NCBI RefSeq assembly: GCF_000022145.1
Contig: NC_011891.1
Span: 2,182,001-2,246,000, forward strand
Direction: 5' to 3'
DNA length: 64,000 nucleotides
Origin: Anaeromyxobacter dehalogenans 2CP-1
GTDB taxonomy: Bacteria > Myxococcota > Myxococcia > Myxococcales > Anaeromyxobacteraceae
Shown: in pieces, positions 43,659 through 53,818 of the stretch
Numbering within the stretch: the first letter of the stretch is position 1
Layout: the number at the start of each line of letters is the position of its first letter
Program-made: the position numbers and the translations under genes
Notes under the pieces: model-generated
Told to the model about the DNA's origin: nothing
Databases searched by the model: none
What the model saw: only the letters and a program-made list of their open reading frames with translations

Positions 43659-43897
43659 ACAGCACCCCGGCCCGCATCCTCGTCGTGGACGACGAGAAGC
43701 TCATCCGCTGGTCGGTGGCGGAGCGGCTGCAGCGCGGCGGCTACGAGGTCCTCTCGGCGGAGTCGGGCGAGCAGGCGCTGGAGATGGTCGCCGCCACCCC
43801 GCCCGACGTGATGCTGCTCGACGTGCGCCTCCCGGGGATCGACGGCGTCCAGACGCTGCAGCGCGCGCTGTCGCTCCACCCCGAGGTGGCGGGCTGA
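43655..43897 (+). CDS. NtrC-type response regulator, N-terminal receiver fragment (frame broken)
   Basis: 80 residues: RILVVDDEKLIR and the phosphoacceptor Asp56 in VMLLDVRLPG are intact, but the frame stops (TGA 43895-43897) in the middle of the receiver fold, after HPEVAG. The remaining half of the receiver and the AAA+ and HTH domains continue without gap in the -1 frame from 43897. The combined reading has exactly the family's expected length, pointing to loss of one base around 43891-43894 or a sequencing error. It overlaps the kinase gene by 4 bases. Confidence 0.75.
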   Translation: MNSTPARILVVDDEKLIRWSVAERLQRGGYEVLSAESGEQALEMVAATPPDVMLLDVRLPGIDGVQTLQRALSLHPEVAG

Positions 43898-45039
43898 TGA
43901 TGTCGGCGCACTCCACCGTGGACATCGCGGTGGAGGCCATGAAGCACGGCGCCATCGACTTCCTGGTGAAGCCGTTCCCGTTCCAGCAGCTCGACGAGGC
44001 GGTGGAGCGCGCGCTCGCGAACGTGCGCACCCGCCGGCAGATCGCCACGCTCACCAGCGACAAGCGCGGCGCGAGCGCGCTCGAGGTGGTGGTGGGCTCG
44101 TCGGCGGCGATGGAGCAGGTGCGCTCGATGATCTCGCGCCTGGCCGGCAGCGACACGACCACCGTGCTGATCGAGGGCGAGAGCGGCTCCGGCAAGGAGG
44201 TGGTGGCGCGCGCCATCCACTTCCGCAGCGCGCGCGCGGACAAGCCCATCCTCCAGGTGAACTGCGCCGCGCTCCCCGAGCACCTGCTCGAGTCGGAGCT
44301 GTTCGGCCACGAGCGCGGCGCGTTCACCGACGCGCACGCCCAGAAGCGCGGCCTGTTCGAGACCGCGGAGGGCGGCTCGGTGATGCTGGACGAGATCGGC
44401 GACCTGCCGCCCGGCGGCCAGGCCAAGCTCCTCCGGCTCCTCGAGAACAAGACCTTCCGCCGGGTGGGCGGGGTGCAGGAGCTCCGCGCCGACGTGCGCG
44501 TGATCGCGGCCACCAACGTGAACCTGGAGGAGCGGGTGGCGGAGGGGCGCTTCCGCGCCGACCTGTTCTTCCGCCTCAACGTGGTGCGCATCGTGGTGCC
44601 GCCGCTCCGCGAGCACCTCGACGACGTGCCCATCCTCACCGCCCACTTCGTCGCGCGCTTCGACCAGGAGATGAAGCGGCAGGTGAAGGGCGTGGCGCCG
44701 GCGGCGATGGAGCTGCTCAAGGCGTACCACTGGCCCGGCAACGTCCGCGAGCTGCGCAACGTGATCGAGCGCGCCTTCATCCTGCACGCCGGCGCCGACG
44801 AGATTCGGCCCGAGCACCTGCCGCCCGAGCTGCGCAAGGCGGCCGCCCCCGGCGGGAAGCGCCCGGAGAAGCTGGTGCCGCAGGTCACGGGGGAGGGGCT
44901 GGTGCTCGACGACGTGGAGCGCAAGCTCATCGCAGAGGCGATGGAGCGCGCCAGCGGCAATCAGTCCAAGGCGGCGCGCCTGCTGGGCGTGTCGCGCGAC
45001 ACGCTCCGCTACCGCCTCAAGAAGCACGGCATGGCGTAG
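43897..45039 (+). CDS. NtrC-type sigma-54 activator, C-terminal part (rest of receiver, AAA+, Fis HTH)
   Basis: 380 residues starting at an ATG that overlaps the upstream TGA (TGATG), so reinitiation is possible. It has the second half of a receiver (SAHSTVDIAVEAMKHGA, FLVKPF), Walker A GESGSGKE, Walker B VMLDEIGD and a Fis-type HTH (SKAARLLGVSRDTLRYRL). The sigma-54 contact loop reads GAFTDA instead of GAFTGA. The split separates the phosphoacceptor Asp from the output domain. Either a damaged gene, an assembly error, or a two-chain regulator. Confidence 0.8.
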   Translation: MMSAHSTVDIAVEAMKHGAIDFLVKPFPFQQLDEAVERALANVRTRRQIATLTSDKRGASALEVVVGSSAAMEQVRSMISRLAGSDTTTVLIEGESGSGKEVVARAIHFRSARADKPILQVNCAALPEHLLESELFGHERGAFTDAHAQKRGLFETAEGGSVMLDEIGDLPPGGQAKLLRLLENKTFRRVGGVQELRADVRVIAATNVNLEERVAEGRFRADLFFRLNVVRIVVPPLREHLDDVPILTAHFVARFDQEMKRQVKGVAPAAMELLKAYHWPGNVRELRNVIERAFILHAGADEIRPEHLPPELRKAAAPGGKRPEKLVPQVTGEGLVLDDVERKLIAEAMERASGNQSKAARLLGVSRDTLRYRLKKHGMA

Positions 45040-45041
45040 CG

Positions 45042-45066
45042 CCGGCCCTGGGCGGCCCAGGGCCGG
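45042..45066. terminator. Bidirectional hairpin between convergent genes
   Basis: 11-bp perfect stem, CGG loop, placed 2 bases after the regulator stop and 12 bases from the rpoH stop on the other strand. Confidence 0.65.
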
Positions 45067-45078
45067 GCGAGCCCGCGG

Positions 45079-46002
<924 letters not shown>

Positions 46003-46138
46003 CGGACCTCCATGGTGCGTGGCGGTGGCAGCAAGTAGGCCCCTAAGCAACCCATGTGCCGTCTGGGGTCAAGCGCCTTTCGGCCGTGATCCTGAGTGGT
46101 TGCCTGGAGGGCTGCGGCTCGCCAGCCCGGCCGGAGCC

Positions 46139-46200
46139 TATAATTCTTACATGGTCACCACGAGAAGCCTGCCCTGTTGGGTTTTTCGGCTGTAAGAATT
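46139..46200 (+). promoter_or_regulatory. TATAAT box inside a 10-bp inverted repeat upstream of the degenerate kinase gene
   Basis: A perfect TATAAT (46139-46144) runs into the left arm of a perfect 10-bp dyad (46142-46151 with 46191-46200, 39 bases between). No good -35 lies 17 bases upstream. It could be an activator-dependent promoter with an operator, or a leader RNA stem. Confidence 0.45.
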
Positions 46201-46265
46201 GCAAGCACCCGATCCAGGGTGCCTGCGACCCCCTTGCGGATGGGCGGTACCCTCCGCAACCTGTG

Positions 46266-47030
46266 ATGGCTATCCCCAGGGGGCGGCCAGGCGGCCAGGC
46301 GGACGCGCGAATGTCGGCGAAGAACGGAACGGAACGGACGGCGAGCGAGGGTGCGTCGGCGGATGCCGAGGAGCGCTCGGGCTACCTCGGCTTCGTCGCG
46401 CACGAGGTCCGCAACCCGCTCTCGACTGCGCTCTGGTCGGCCGAGCTGCTGGCGCGCATGAGCGCCGCCGAGCGCGGCGGGGCGCGGGGCGAGAAGCTGA
46501 CCGCGATGTGCCTGCGCTCGCTGGGGCGGGTGCGCCAGCTCGTCGAGGATCACTTCCTGTGCGAGCGGCTGGAGGTGGGCGGCCTCCCGGTGCGGCCCGA
46601 GGCCATCGCGCTTCGCGACGCGCTGGAGCACGCCGCGGGCCACCGGCCGGCGGACGTCGGCGAGGTGTCGCTGGACGGCGTCGAGGCGGCGCTGGCGGTG
46701 AGCGCCGATCGCGGGCTCCTTGAGCGGGTGCTCGACGCGCTGGTGTCGGCGGCGGGGCGCGACGGCGAGCCGGTGCGGGTGAGCGCCCGCCTGGACGGGG
46801 GCCGGGCGATGCTGCGGGTGAGCGGCGCCGAGGCCGGTCCGGGCGCGCTCGAAGACCCGAGAAAGGGCGCTGCCGGGGATCCCAAGGGCAGGGCGCTCGC
46901 GCTGCCCGCAGCGCGCAGGGCGGCGGCGGCGCTGGGCGGGACGCTCTCGGTGGAGGAGGGAGCATTCGTGCTCACCCTTCCCGGAGCCGGAGCGTATACT
47001 GCGCGCCCCGCATCGCCGCCGTTGCCATGA
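46266..47030 (+). CDS. Degenerate histidine-kinase-like protein
   Basis: 254 residues from ATG 46266 (ATG 46311 is an alternative). A HisKA-type dimerisation box is clear (YLGFVAHEVRNPLSTALWSAELL, His46). The ATPase half is worn: the N-box lacks its Asn (LERVLDALVSAAGR), no DxGxG G1 box is found, and only the final GGTLSVEEG strand is recognisable. No membrane helices or sensor domain. It may act as a phosphotransfer or scaffold partner of the receiver protein whose gene overlaps its stop by 4 bases, rather than as an active kinase. Confidence 0.75.
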   Translation: MAIPRGRPGGQADARMSAKNGTERTASEGASADAEERSGYLGFVAHEVRNPLSTALWSAELLARMSAAERGGARGEKLTAMCLRSLGRVRQLVEDHFLCERLEVGGLPVRPEAIALRDALEHAAGHRPADVGEVSLDGVEAALAVSADRGLLERVLDALVSAAGRDGEPVRVSARLDGGRAMLRVSGAEAGPGALEDPRKGAAGDPKGRALALPAARRAAAALGGTLSVEEGAFVLTLPGAGAYTARPASPPLP

Positions 47031-47407
47031 ACGAACATCCGCTGGTCCTCGTCGTCGACGACGATCCCGACATCCTCGACGCCATCTGCGACATCCTCGA
47101 GGGCGAGGGGTATCGCGTGGCGCGCGCACGGCACGGCCTCGAGGCGCTGGACCGCGTGGCCGAGGAGGAGCCGTCGATCATCCTCCTCGACCTGATGATG
47201 CCGGTGATGGACGGGCTCGCGTTCGCGCAGGCGCTCCGCCAGCGGCGGAACGGGGCCGCGCGCATCCCGATCGTCGTCATCTCGGCCGACGGGAACCCGC
47301 AGAAGGCGGCGTCGGTGGGCGCCCAGGGCTACCTGGCGAAGCCCTTCGACATCGACGCGCTGCTGGCGCAGGTCACCGACATGGCCGGCCAGGCGATGCC
47401 AGGGTAG
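47027..47407 (+). CDS. Single-domain response regulator (CheY-like receiver)
   Basis: 126 residues, receiver only: [14 protein letters not shown] (acid pocket), phosphoacceptor Asp in [15 protein letters not shown] and the KPF lysine are intact. Its ATG overlaps the stop of the degenerate kinase gene. No output domain, so it works by protein contact or in a phosphorelay. Followed by 42 bases without a gene before the rplC promoter. Confidence 0.93.
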   Translation: MNEHPLVLVVDDDPDILDAICDILEGEGYRVARARHGLEALDRVAEEEPSIILLDLMMPVMDGLAFAQALRQRRNGAARIPIVVISADGNPQKAASVGAQGYLAKPFDIDALLAQVTDMAGQAMPG

Positions 47408-47449
47408 CCGCGCCGGCGGCCAAAACCCCCCGCGCCACGCGGGCTTCGC

Positions 47450-47478
47450 TTGACAGCACGCGCGCCGGCGGGTAGAAA
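47450..47478 (+). promoter_or_regulatory. Sigma-70-type promoter of rplC
   Basis: TTGACA (47450-47455), 17-base spacer, TAGAAA (47473-47478). A near-ideal -35 and a 4/6 -10 element, giving a leader of about 60 bases before the rplC ATG. One of the clearest housekeeping promoters in the window. Confidence 0.7.
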
Positions 47479-47544
47479 GCCCACCCTTTCCAAGGCACGT
47501 CCTCCGCGGCCATCCGACGCGCGGCGGACCAATGCGAGGTGCTC

Positions 47545-48255
47545 ATGTCGACGGGACTGCTGGCGAAGAAGGTTGGGATGACGCAGATCTTCACCCCCGA
47601 GGGTGACTGCGTCCCGGTGACGGTGCTCGAGGCGGGCCCGTGCACGGTGGTGCGGCGCAAGACGGCGGAGAAGGACGGCTACGACGCCGTCGTGATCGGC
47701 TTCGGCGTGGTGGACGAGAAGCACGCCCACCGCCTCTCCAAGCCCGAGGTCGGCGTCTTCAAGAAGGCCGGCACGCCCATCTTCCGCCACGTGAAGGAGA
47801 TCCGCGTGAAGGACGCCAAGCAGCTCGGCGACCTCAAGGCGGGCGACGTCCTCACCGTGGACAAGGTCTTCAAGGCGAACCAGCGGATCGACGTCGCCGG
47901 CGTCACGAAGGGCCGCGGCTTCACCGGCGTCATGAAGCGCTGGAACATGAAGGGCGCCGCGCGCGACAGCTCCACCGCGCACGAGCACCACCGCCACGTC
48001 GGCGCGATCGGCCAGCGCAAGACGCCGGGCAAGGTGTGGAAGGGCAAGCACCTCCCCGGCCACTACGGCGTGGACAACGTCACCATCCAGAACCTGACCG
48101 TGGTCGGCATCGAGGCCGAGCAGAACGTGCTGCTCGTGTCCGGCGCGGTCCCCGGCCACGCCGACGGCTTGCTGTTCGTGAACACCGCGGCGAAGGGCCA
48201 GCCGCGGATCAAGCAGAAGCAGGAGGTCCGCGAGCGCGCCAAGCCGAAGGTGTAG
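47545..48255 (+). CDS. rplC: 50S ribosomal protein L3, stand-alone gene
   Basis: 236 residues from ATG 47545 (GAGGTG in front; a GTG two codons upstream is possible). Typical bacterial L3: [13 protein letters not shown] at the start, [14 protein letters not shown] in the centre, and a long loop with [23 protein letters not shown] that reaches the peptidyl-transferase centre. L3 is normally second in the S10 operon between rpsJ and rplD; here neither is present. It has its own promoter and terminator. Whether the genome has another copy cannot be seen from this window. Confidence 0.94.
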   Translation: MSTGLLAKKVGMTQIFTPEGDCVPVTVLEAGPCTVVRRKTAEKDGYDAVVIGFGVVDEKHAHRLSKPEVGVFKKAGTPIFRHVKEIRVKDAKQLGDLKAGDVLTVDKVFKANQRIDVAGVTKGRGFTGVMKRWNMKGAARDSSTAHEHHRHVGAIGQRKTPGKVWKGKHLPGHYGVDNVTIQNLTVVGIEAEQNVLLVSGAVPGHADGLLFVNTAAKGQPRIKQKQEVRERAKPKV

Positions 48256-48285
48256 CCGGCTTCGCGGCAGCGCCGCAGGACACGA

Positions 48286-48322
48286 CGCGCCGTCCGGGAG
48301 ACCGGGCGGCGCGTTTCGCTTT
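48286..48322 (+). terminator. Intrinsic terminator of rplC
   Basis: 12-bp stem (one G-T pair), GAGA loop, followed by TTTCGCTTT; 30 bases after the rplC stop. One of the few hairpins here with a T-rich tail. Confidence 0.75.
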
Positions 48323-48418
48323 CCGGGCCGCCGTCCGGCGCGCCGCGCCGGGAGGATCGCGGGGCCGGCGCCGCGCGGACGGCGGGCCGCCGGGGCGAGC
48401 GCGGGCCCGGAACGACGA

Positions 48419-48443
48419 ACGCCGCCCGGGGGCCGGGCGGCGT
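48419..48443 (-). terminator. Hairpin terminator of typA
   Basis: 11-bp perfect stem with a GGG loop, 32 bases after the typA stop on the minus strand; the following minus-strand bases (CGTCGTTCC) are mildly T-rich. Confidence 0.6.
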
Positions 48444-48475
48444 CGGTGCTGCGGGGAGGGGAGGAGGGCGGCCGG

Positions 48476-50323
<1,848 letters not shown>

Positions 50324-50329
50324 TGGGCT

Positions 50330-50406
50330 CCGGCCTGGAAAGGGCCGGTACGGACGCCGGCCTGCAAAGGGCCGGAACTTATAGTCCTTTGATGCCGCGC
50401 GGGCAA
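50330..50406 (-). promoter_or_regulatory. typA promoter and leader with a tandem 19-bp palindromic repeat
   Basis: On the minus strand TTGCCC (50401-50406), 17 bases, TATAAG (50378-50383). The leader then carries two 19-bp copies (50357-50375 and 50330-50348) differing at one base, each with CCGGCC/GGCCGG ends able to fold. The last copy ends 7 bases from the start codon and could influence translation. Confidence 0.5.
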
Positions 50407-50446
50407 GGGGAAGCGCGGCGCGCCGCGGACGAGGCCGGCGCGGGCG

Positions 50447-51775
50447 CTACATGAAGCCGATCCGGCGGGTCGACGCGAGCACGCGCTCCACCTCGTCGAG
50501 CACGCGGAGCGTGCGGCAGGCGGCCAGGAACGCGCGCGCGTCGCGCGCCGGCAGCTCGGTGAGCCGCAGCAGGTCGTCCACGCTCTTGGTGCCGTCGGCG
50601 AGCGCGAGGAGCCGCGCCTCCTCCGGCCGCAGCCGCAGCGCGTACAGCTCGAAGGCGGGATCCGGGACCGGGGCGAGGTGCGCCGCGCCGGGCAGGTCCT
50701 CGCGCAGCCGCTCGGGGGAGGCGGTGCGGCGGATGCCGTCGAGGATCACCTCGGCCGGATCCAGCCGGAGCGGCACCCGCCCGGCCGGCGGGCGGCCGTG
50801 CTGGAACGCGTAGGTGCCGTCGCGCCACTCGAAGGTGGACCAGGCCACGGCGCGCACCAGGCCGGTGAGCAGCTCCACCCGCTGGTCGGGGGTGATGACG
50901 CCCGCCTCGACCAGCAGGTCCGAGGTGCGCGCGCCGGGCGGGGCGGCGCGCCGGAGCGCCTCCAGCCGCTCGGCGGTCACGGCGCCGCGGCGCACCGCCA
51001 CCGCGCCGAAGCGCTCCGCCGCCACATTCGAGGCCGCGTACACCGGCGCGCCGCGCTCGACCACCACGATGCGGCGCACCGGCCCGCGCGCGAGCGTGAG
51101 CGCGCCGCTGGCCTGGCCGACGTGCAGGGCCACCAGGAGGCGCGGCACCCGCGTGGCGGAGAGCTCGCCGGCAGACGCCGGCGCCGCCTCGGGCGCGGTG
51201 GCGCGGGCGTGCCGCGTCTCGGGCAGCGGGGTGAGGAACGCGTCGTGCGCCGCCGGCGGGGCCGGGCGCGCGGCGGCCGGCGGCAGGTCGAGCGCGGGCA
51301 GCGGCGGCGCCGCGAGCGGCGCGGGATCGCCCTCGCCGGGCGGGAGCGGCAGCGCCCCGGTGACCTCGTCGGGCGCCTCCTCCGGCGCGGGCGACGGGCC
51401 GTGCTTCCCGAGCCGCCGCGCCACCGCGGCCGCCAGCGCGTCCACGTCGAACGGCTTCTCGAACACCTCGCGCGCGCCGAGCCGGCGCAGCGCCGCCTCG
51501 CCCTGCCGCCCCCGGTACACGCCGGACACCACCAGCGCCGGCACGCCCGCGCGCCCGAACGCCGCGAGCAGCTCGCCCGCGCCCACGTCGGCAACCGGCA
51601 GGTCCAGCACCGCCGCGCGCGCGCCGCCGCGGGCCAGCGCCTGCAGCGCGGCCCGGCCGCTGCCGACCGCCTCGGCGGCCGCGCCCAGCCGCACCGCCGC
51701 GCCCGCGACGAGCCCCGCCAGCGCGGCGTCCTCGGAGAGCACCAGCAGTCGCCTGGGGAAGGGGGAGGGGTTCAC
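50447..51775 (-). CDS. Receiver-like protein with DUF4388/PATAN domain
   Basis: 442 residues. The N-terminal receiver fold (about 8-125) has Glu15/Asp16, phosphoacceptor Asp58 and the KPF lysine. A Pro/Ala linker follows. A PATAN (DUF4388) domain then occupies about 205-350 (SGALTLARGPVRRIVVVERG, APVYAASN, FGAVAVRRG, WSTFEWRDGTYAF), ending in a helical segment like other myxobacterial DUF4388 proteins. PATAN domains mediate protein contacts in signalling, often with gliding or polarity systems. No kinase is adjacent. Confidence 0.82.
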   Translation of the reverse strand: MNPSPFPRRLLVLSEDAALAGLVAGAAVRLGAAAEAVGSGRAALQALARGGARAAVLDLPVADVGAGELLAAFGRAGVPALVVSGVYRGRQGEAALRRLGAREVFEKPFDVDALAAAVARRLGKHGPSPAPEEAPDEVTGALPLPPGEGDPAPLAAPPLPALDLPPAAARPAPPAAHDAFLTPLPETRHARATAPEAAPASAGELSATRVPRLLVALHVGQASGALTLARGPVRRIVVVERGAPVYAASNVAAERFGAVAVRRGAVTAERLEALRRAAPPGARTSDLLVEAGVITPDQRVELLTGLVRAVAWSTFEWRDGTYAFQHGRPPAGRVPLRLDPAEVILDGIRRTASPERLREDLPGAAHLAPVPDPAFELYALRLRPEEARLLALADGTKSVDDLLRLTELPARDARAFLAACRTLRVLDEVERVLASTRRIGFM

Positions 51776-51838
51776 GGCCCGCCGAGGCTATCACGGGTGT
51801 GGTGGCGTCCGGCCAGGGCGAGGGGTTACCCTCCGCGC

Positions 51839-52246
51839 GTGCCGCCCGCGCTCCACCACCTCGCCATCCAGTGCGCCGACCTGTCCCGCTGCGAGCGGTT
51901 CTACCGGGAGGTGCTGGGCCTGGAGGTGCTGAGGCGCTGGCCGCGCGAGGAGGGCGGGGGCGACCGGAGCGTGTGGCTCGCGCTCGGGGAGGGGCAGTTC
52001 CTGGCGCTGGAGCGCGCCGAGGAGGCGCCGGCCCCGCGCCCCTGGCGCGACGGCAAGCCGGGGCTGCACCTGGTGGCGCTGCGCATCGGGCCGGACGAGC
52101 GGTGGGCCTGGGAGGACCGGCTGGAGGAGGCGGGCGTGCAGGTGGTCCACCGGACCCGCTGGACCATCTACGTGCTCGACCCCGAGGGGAACCGCATCGG
52201 GCTCAGCCACCACCCGCACGACGCCGCGGGTGGGGAGCGGCCGTGA
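51839..52246 (+). CDS. Glyoxalase/VOC-superfamily protein
   Basis: 135 residues from a GTG. One full VOC module: LHHLAIQCADLSRCERFYREVLGLEV at the start, GLHLVALRI in the middle, and YVLDPEGNRIGLSHHP at the end. Metal-ligand positions (His near residue 6, His in GLHL, Glu/Asp in DPEGN) are plausible. Its stop overlaps the GTG of the metallo-hydrolase next door, so the pair may work on the same thioester or aldehyde. Substrate unknown. Confidence 0.85.
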   Translation: MPPALHHLAIQCADLSRCERFYREVLGLEVLRRWPREEGGGDRSVWLALGEGQFLALERAEEAPAPRPWRDGKPGLHLVALRIGPDERWAWEDRLEEAGVQVVHRTRWTIYVLDPEGNRIGLSHHPHDAAGGERP

Positions 52247-53010
52247 CCTTCGACCGCCGCCGGTACGGGAAGGACAACTACACCTACCTGCTCGCCGCGG
52301 GCGGGGACGCGGCGCTGGTGGATCCCGGCGATCCGGACGCCGCGCTCGCGCTCGCCGCCGCGCACGGCGTCCGCCCGCGCTGGATCCTCCACACGCACGG
52401 CCACGCCGACCACACCGGCGGCACCGCCGCGGTGGCGCGCGCGCTCGGGGCTCGGGTGCTCGGGCACGGCGGCGACGCGGAGCGCTTCCGGCCCGACGTG
52501 GACCTGGCCGGCCGCGCCGAGGTGGCGCTCGGGGCGCTCGCGCTGCGGGTGCACCCGGTCCCGGGCCACACGCCGGGCTCGGTGCTGCTGGAGTGGGAGG
52601 GGCGGCTGCTGACCGGCGACACGCTGTTCTGGGCCGGGTGCGGCAACTGCCGGCACGGCGGCGATCCCGCCCGGCTGGCGGAGAGCTTCCTCGGCCCCAT
52701 CGCGCGGCTCGACGGCGCGCTGGAGGTCCACCCCGGCCACGACTACGCCGCGCCCAACCTCGCGTTCGCGCTCGCGCTGGAGCCGGACGGCGCGGCGGCG
52801 CGCGCGCGGCTGGCGGAGGTGGAGGCGGCGCACGCCGCCGGGCGCGAGCCCGCGCCCGGCACGCTCGCCGGCGAGCGCGCGGTCAACCCGTTCCTGCGGC
52901 TCGACGCGCCCGGCGTGGCCGCCGCGGTGGCGCGCGCCGACCCGGCCGCCGCGGCCGCCGGCCCGGTGCGGCGCTTCGTGGCGCTGCGCGCGCTGCGCGA
53001 CCGGGCGTGA
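52243..53010 (+). CDS. MBL-fold hydrolase, glyoxalase II-like
   Basis: 255 residues from a GTG overlapping the VOC gene. The zinc motif HTHGHADHTGG (His52, His54, Asp56, His57) is followed by HPVPGHTPGS, GDTLFWAGCGNC and HPGHDY, the order seen in hydroxyacylglutathione hydrolases. The C-terminal helical part (NPFLRLD) is also like GloB. With the upstream VOC protein it makes a glyoxalase I/II-like pair for methylglyoxal or a related thioester; glutathione use is not certain. Confidence 0.88.
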   Translation: MTFDRRRYGKDNYTYLLAAGGDAALVDPGDPDAALALAAAHGVRPRWILHTHGHADHTGGTAAVARALGARVLGHGGDAERFRPDVDLAGRAEVALGALALRVHPVPGHTPGSVLLEWEGRLLTGDTLFWAGCGNCRHGGDPARLAESFLGPIARLDGALEVHPGHDYAAPNLAFALALEPDGAAARARLAEVEAAHAAGREPAPGTLAGERAVNPFLRLDAPGVAAAVARADPAAAAAGPVRRFVALRALRDRA

Positions 53011-53016
53011 GGCGTC

Positions 53017-53631
53017 GTGAGCGTCCCGCCCCCGCGCCCGCTCGACGACGAGCCCCGCCCGGCCGAGGACGAGGGCTCGCCGGTGAACCTCGCGAACGCG
53101 CTCACCGCGCTGCGCATCGCGCTCGCGCCCGCGTTCCTGGTCCTCTACGTGGGCGGCGACCGGCCCCGCGCGCTGGCCGCGTTCGCGGCGGCGGCGGCGA
53201 CCGACGTGCTCGACGGGCTGGTGGCGCGCGCGCTCCGGCAGCGCACCCGGCTCGGCGCGTTCCTCGATCCCATCGCCGACAAGTTCCTGGCCGCGTGCGC
53301 GCTGGTGGCGCTGGCCGCCACCGGCCGGCTGCCGGCGTGGCTCCCGGCGCTGGTGGTGGCCCGCGACCTGGCGCAGCTCGCCGGCGCGGCGTTCCTGCGC
53401 ACCGTCCACCGGGTCATCCCGGTCGCCCCCACCCGCATCGGCAAGTACGCCACCTTCGCGCTCGCCGCGACCGTGCTCACCGCGCTCGCCGGCGACTACG
53501 GCGGCTACCCGCGCCGCGCCGTCGAGCCGTACGTGGCCGCCCTGGGGCTGCTGGCGGCGCTGTGCGTGACGGTCTCGTTCGCGCAGTACTTCCTGTTCTT
53601 CCTGCGCGCCGCGCGCGCGCCCGGCCGTTGA
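53017..53631 (+). CDS. CDP-alcohol phosphatidyltransferase (PgsA-like)
   Basis: 204 residues from a GTG 6 bases after the preceding stop. The family signature D-x2-DG-x2-AR-x8-G-x3-D-x3-D is complete (Asp63, Asp66, Gly67, Ala70, Arg71, Gly80, Asp84, Asp88) within about six membrane helices. It transfers a phosphatidyl group from CDP-diacylglycerol to an alcohol; glycerol 3-phosphate is likely by similarity but not proven. The tRNA promoter overlaps its stop codon. Confidence 0.88.
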   Translation: MSVPPPRPLDDEPRPAEDEGSPVNLANALTALRIALAPAFLVLYVGGDRPRALAAFAAAAATDVLDGLVARALRQRTRLGAFLDPIADKFLAACALVALAATGRLPAWLPALVVARDLAQLAGAAFLRTVHRVIPVAPTRIGKYATFALAATVLTALAGDYGGYPRRAVEPYVAALGLLAALCVTVSFAQYFLFFLRAARAPGR

Positions 53632-53655
53632 CACCGATTCCCGTTCGGCTATAAC
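53628..53655 (+). promoter_or_regulatory. Promoter of tRNA-Val
   Basis: TTGACA (53628-53633), 16-base spacer, TATAAC (53650-53655): close to the sigma-70 consensus. The expected start is a few bases before the tRNA 5' end at 53670. The -35 overlaps the stop of the upstream gene. Confidence 0.75.
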
Positions 53656-53669
53656 CGCGCCTCATCGAA

Positions 53670-53741
53670 GGGCGCGTGGCTCAGTGGTAGAGCACCTGCT
53701 TGACACGCAGGGGGTCGCTGGTTCGATCCCAGCCGTGCCCA
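53670..53741 (+). tRNA. tRNA-Val (anticodon GAC)
   Basis: A 72-base cloverleaf: acceptor arms GGGCGCG/CGTGCCC (one G-T pair), D arm with GGCTCAGTGGTAGAGC, anticodon stem CCTGC/GCAGG with loop TTGACAC (anticodon GAC), and T arm GCTGGTTCGATCCCAGC. Discriminator A at 53741. No encoded CCA. Confidence 0.95.
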
Positions 53742-53767
53742 CATCGCGGGCGTCCCCCGCCACCGAG

Positions 53768-53795
53768 GGCCAGCCGCCAGGCTGGCCTTTTTTTT
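53768..53795 (+). terminator. Intrinsic terminator after tRNA-Val
   Basis: 8-bp GGCCAGCC/GGCTGGCC stem, GCCA loop, then eight T residues: a textbook rho-independent terminator and the only one of that quality in the window. It lies 24 bases before the thrS start, so thrS needs its own promoter or read-through. Confidence 0.92.
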
Positions 53796-53818
53796 CGACC
53801 GCAGATAGGCATACCGAC

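Noticed and set aside
43885-43900. Programmed -1 frameshift to join the two halves of the NtrC-type regulator
   Set aside because: No slippery heptamer or downstream pseudoknot is apparent; a single-base loss or sequence error is simpler.
46056-46265. Upstream extension of the degenerate kinase with several Cys
   Set aside because: It would read through the TATAAT box and the inverted repeat, with no ribosome site; the start at 46266 or 46311 is better supported.
53684-53818. N-terminal extension of thrS through the tRNA gene
   Set aside because: It would translate the tRNA and its terminator; the family N-terminus begins at MSDLVKVTL.
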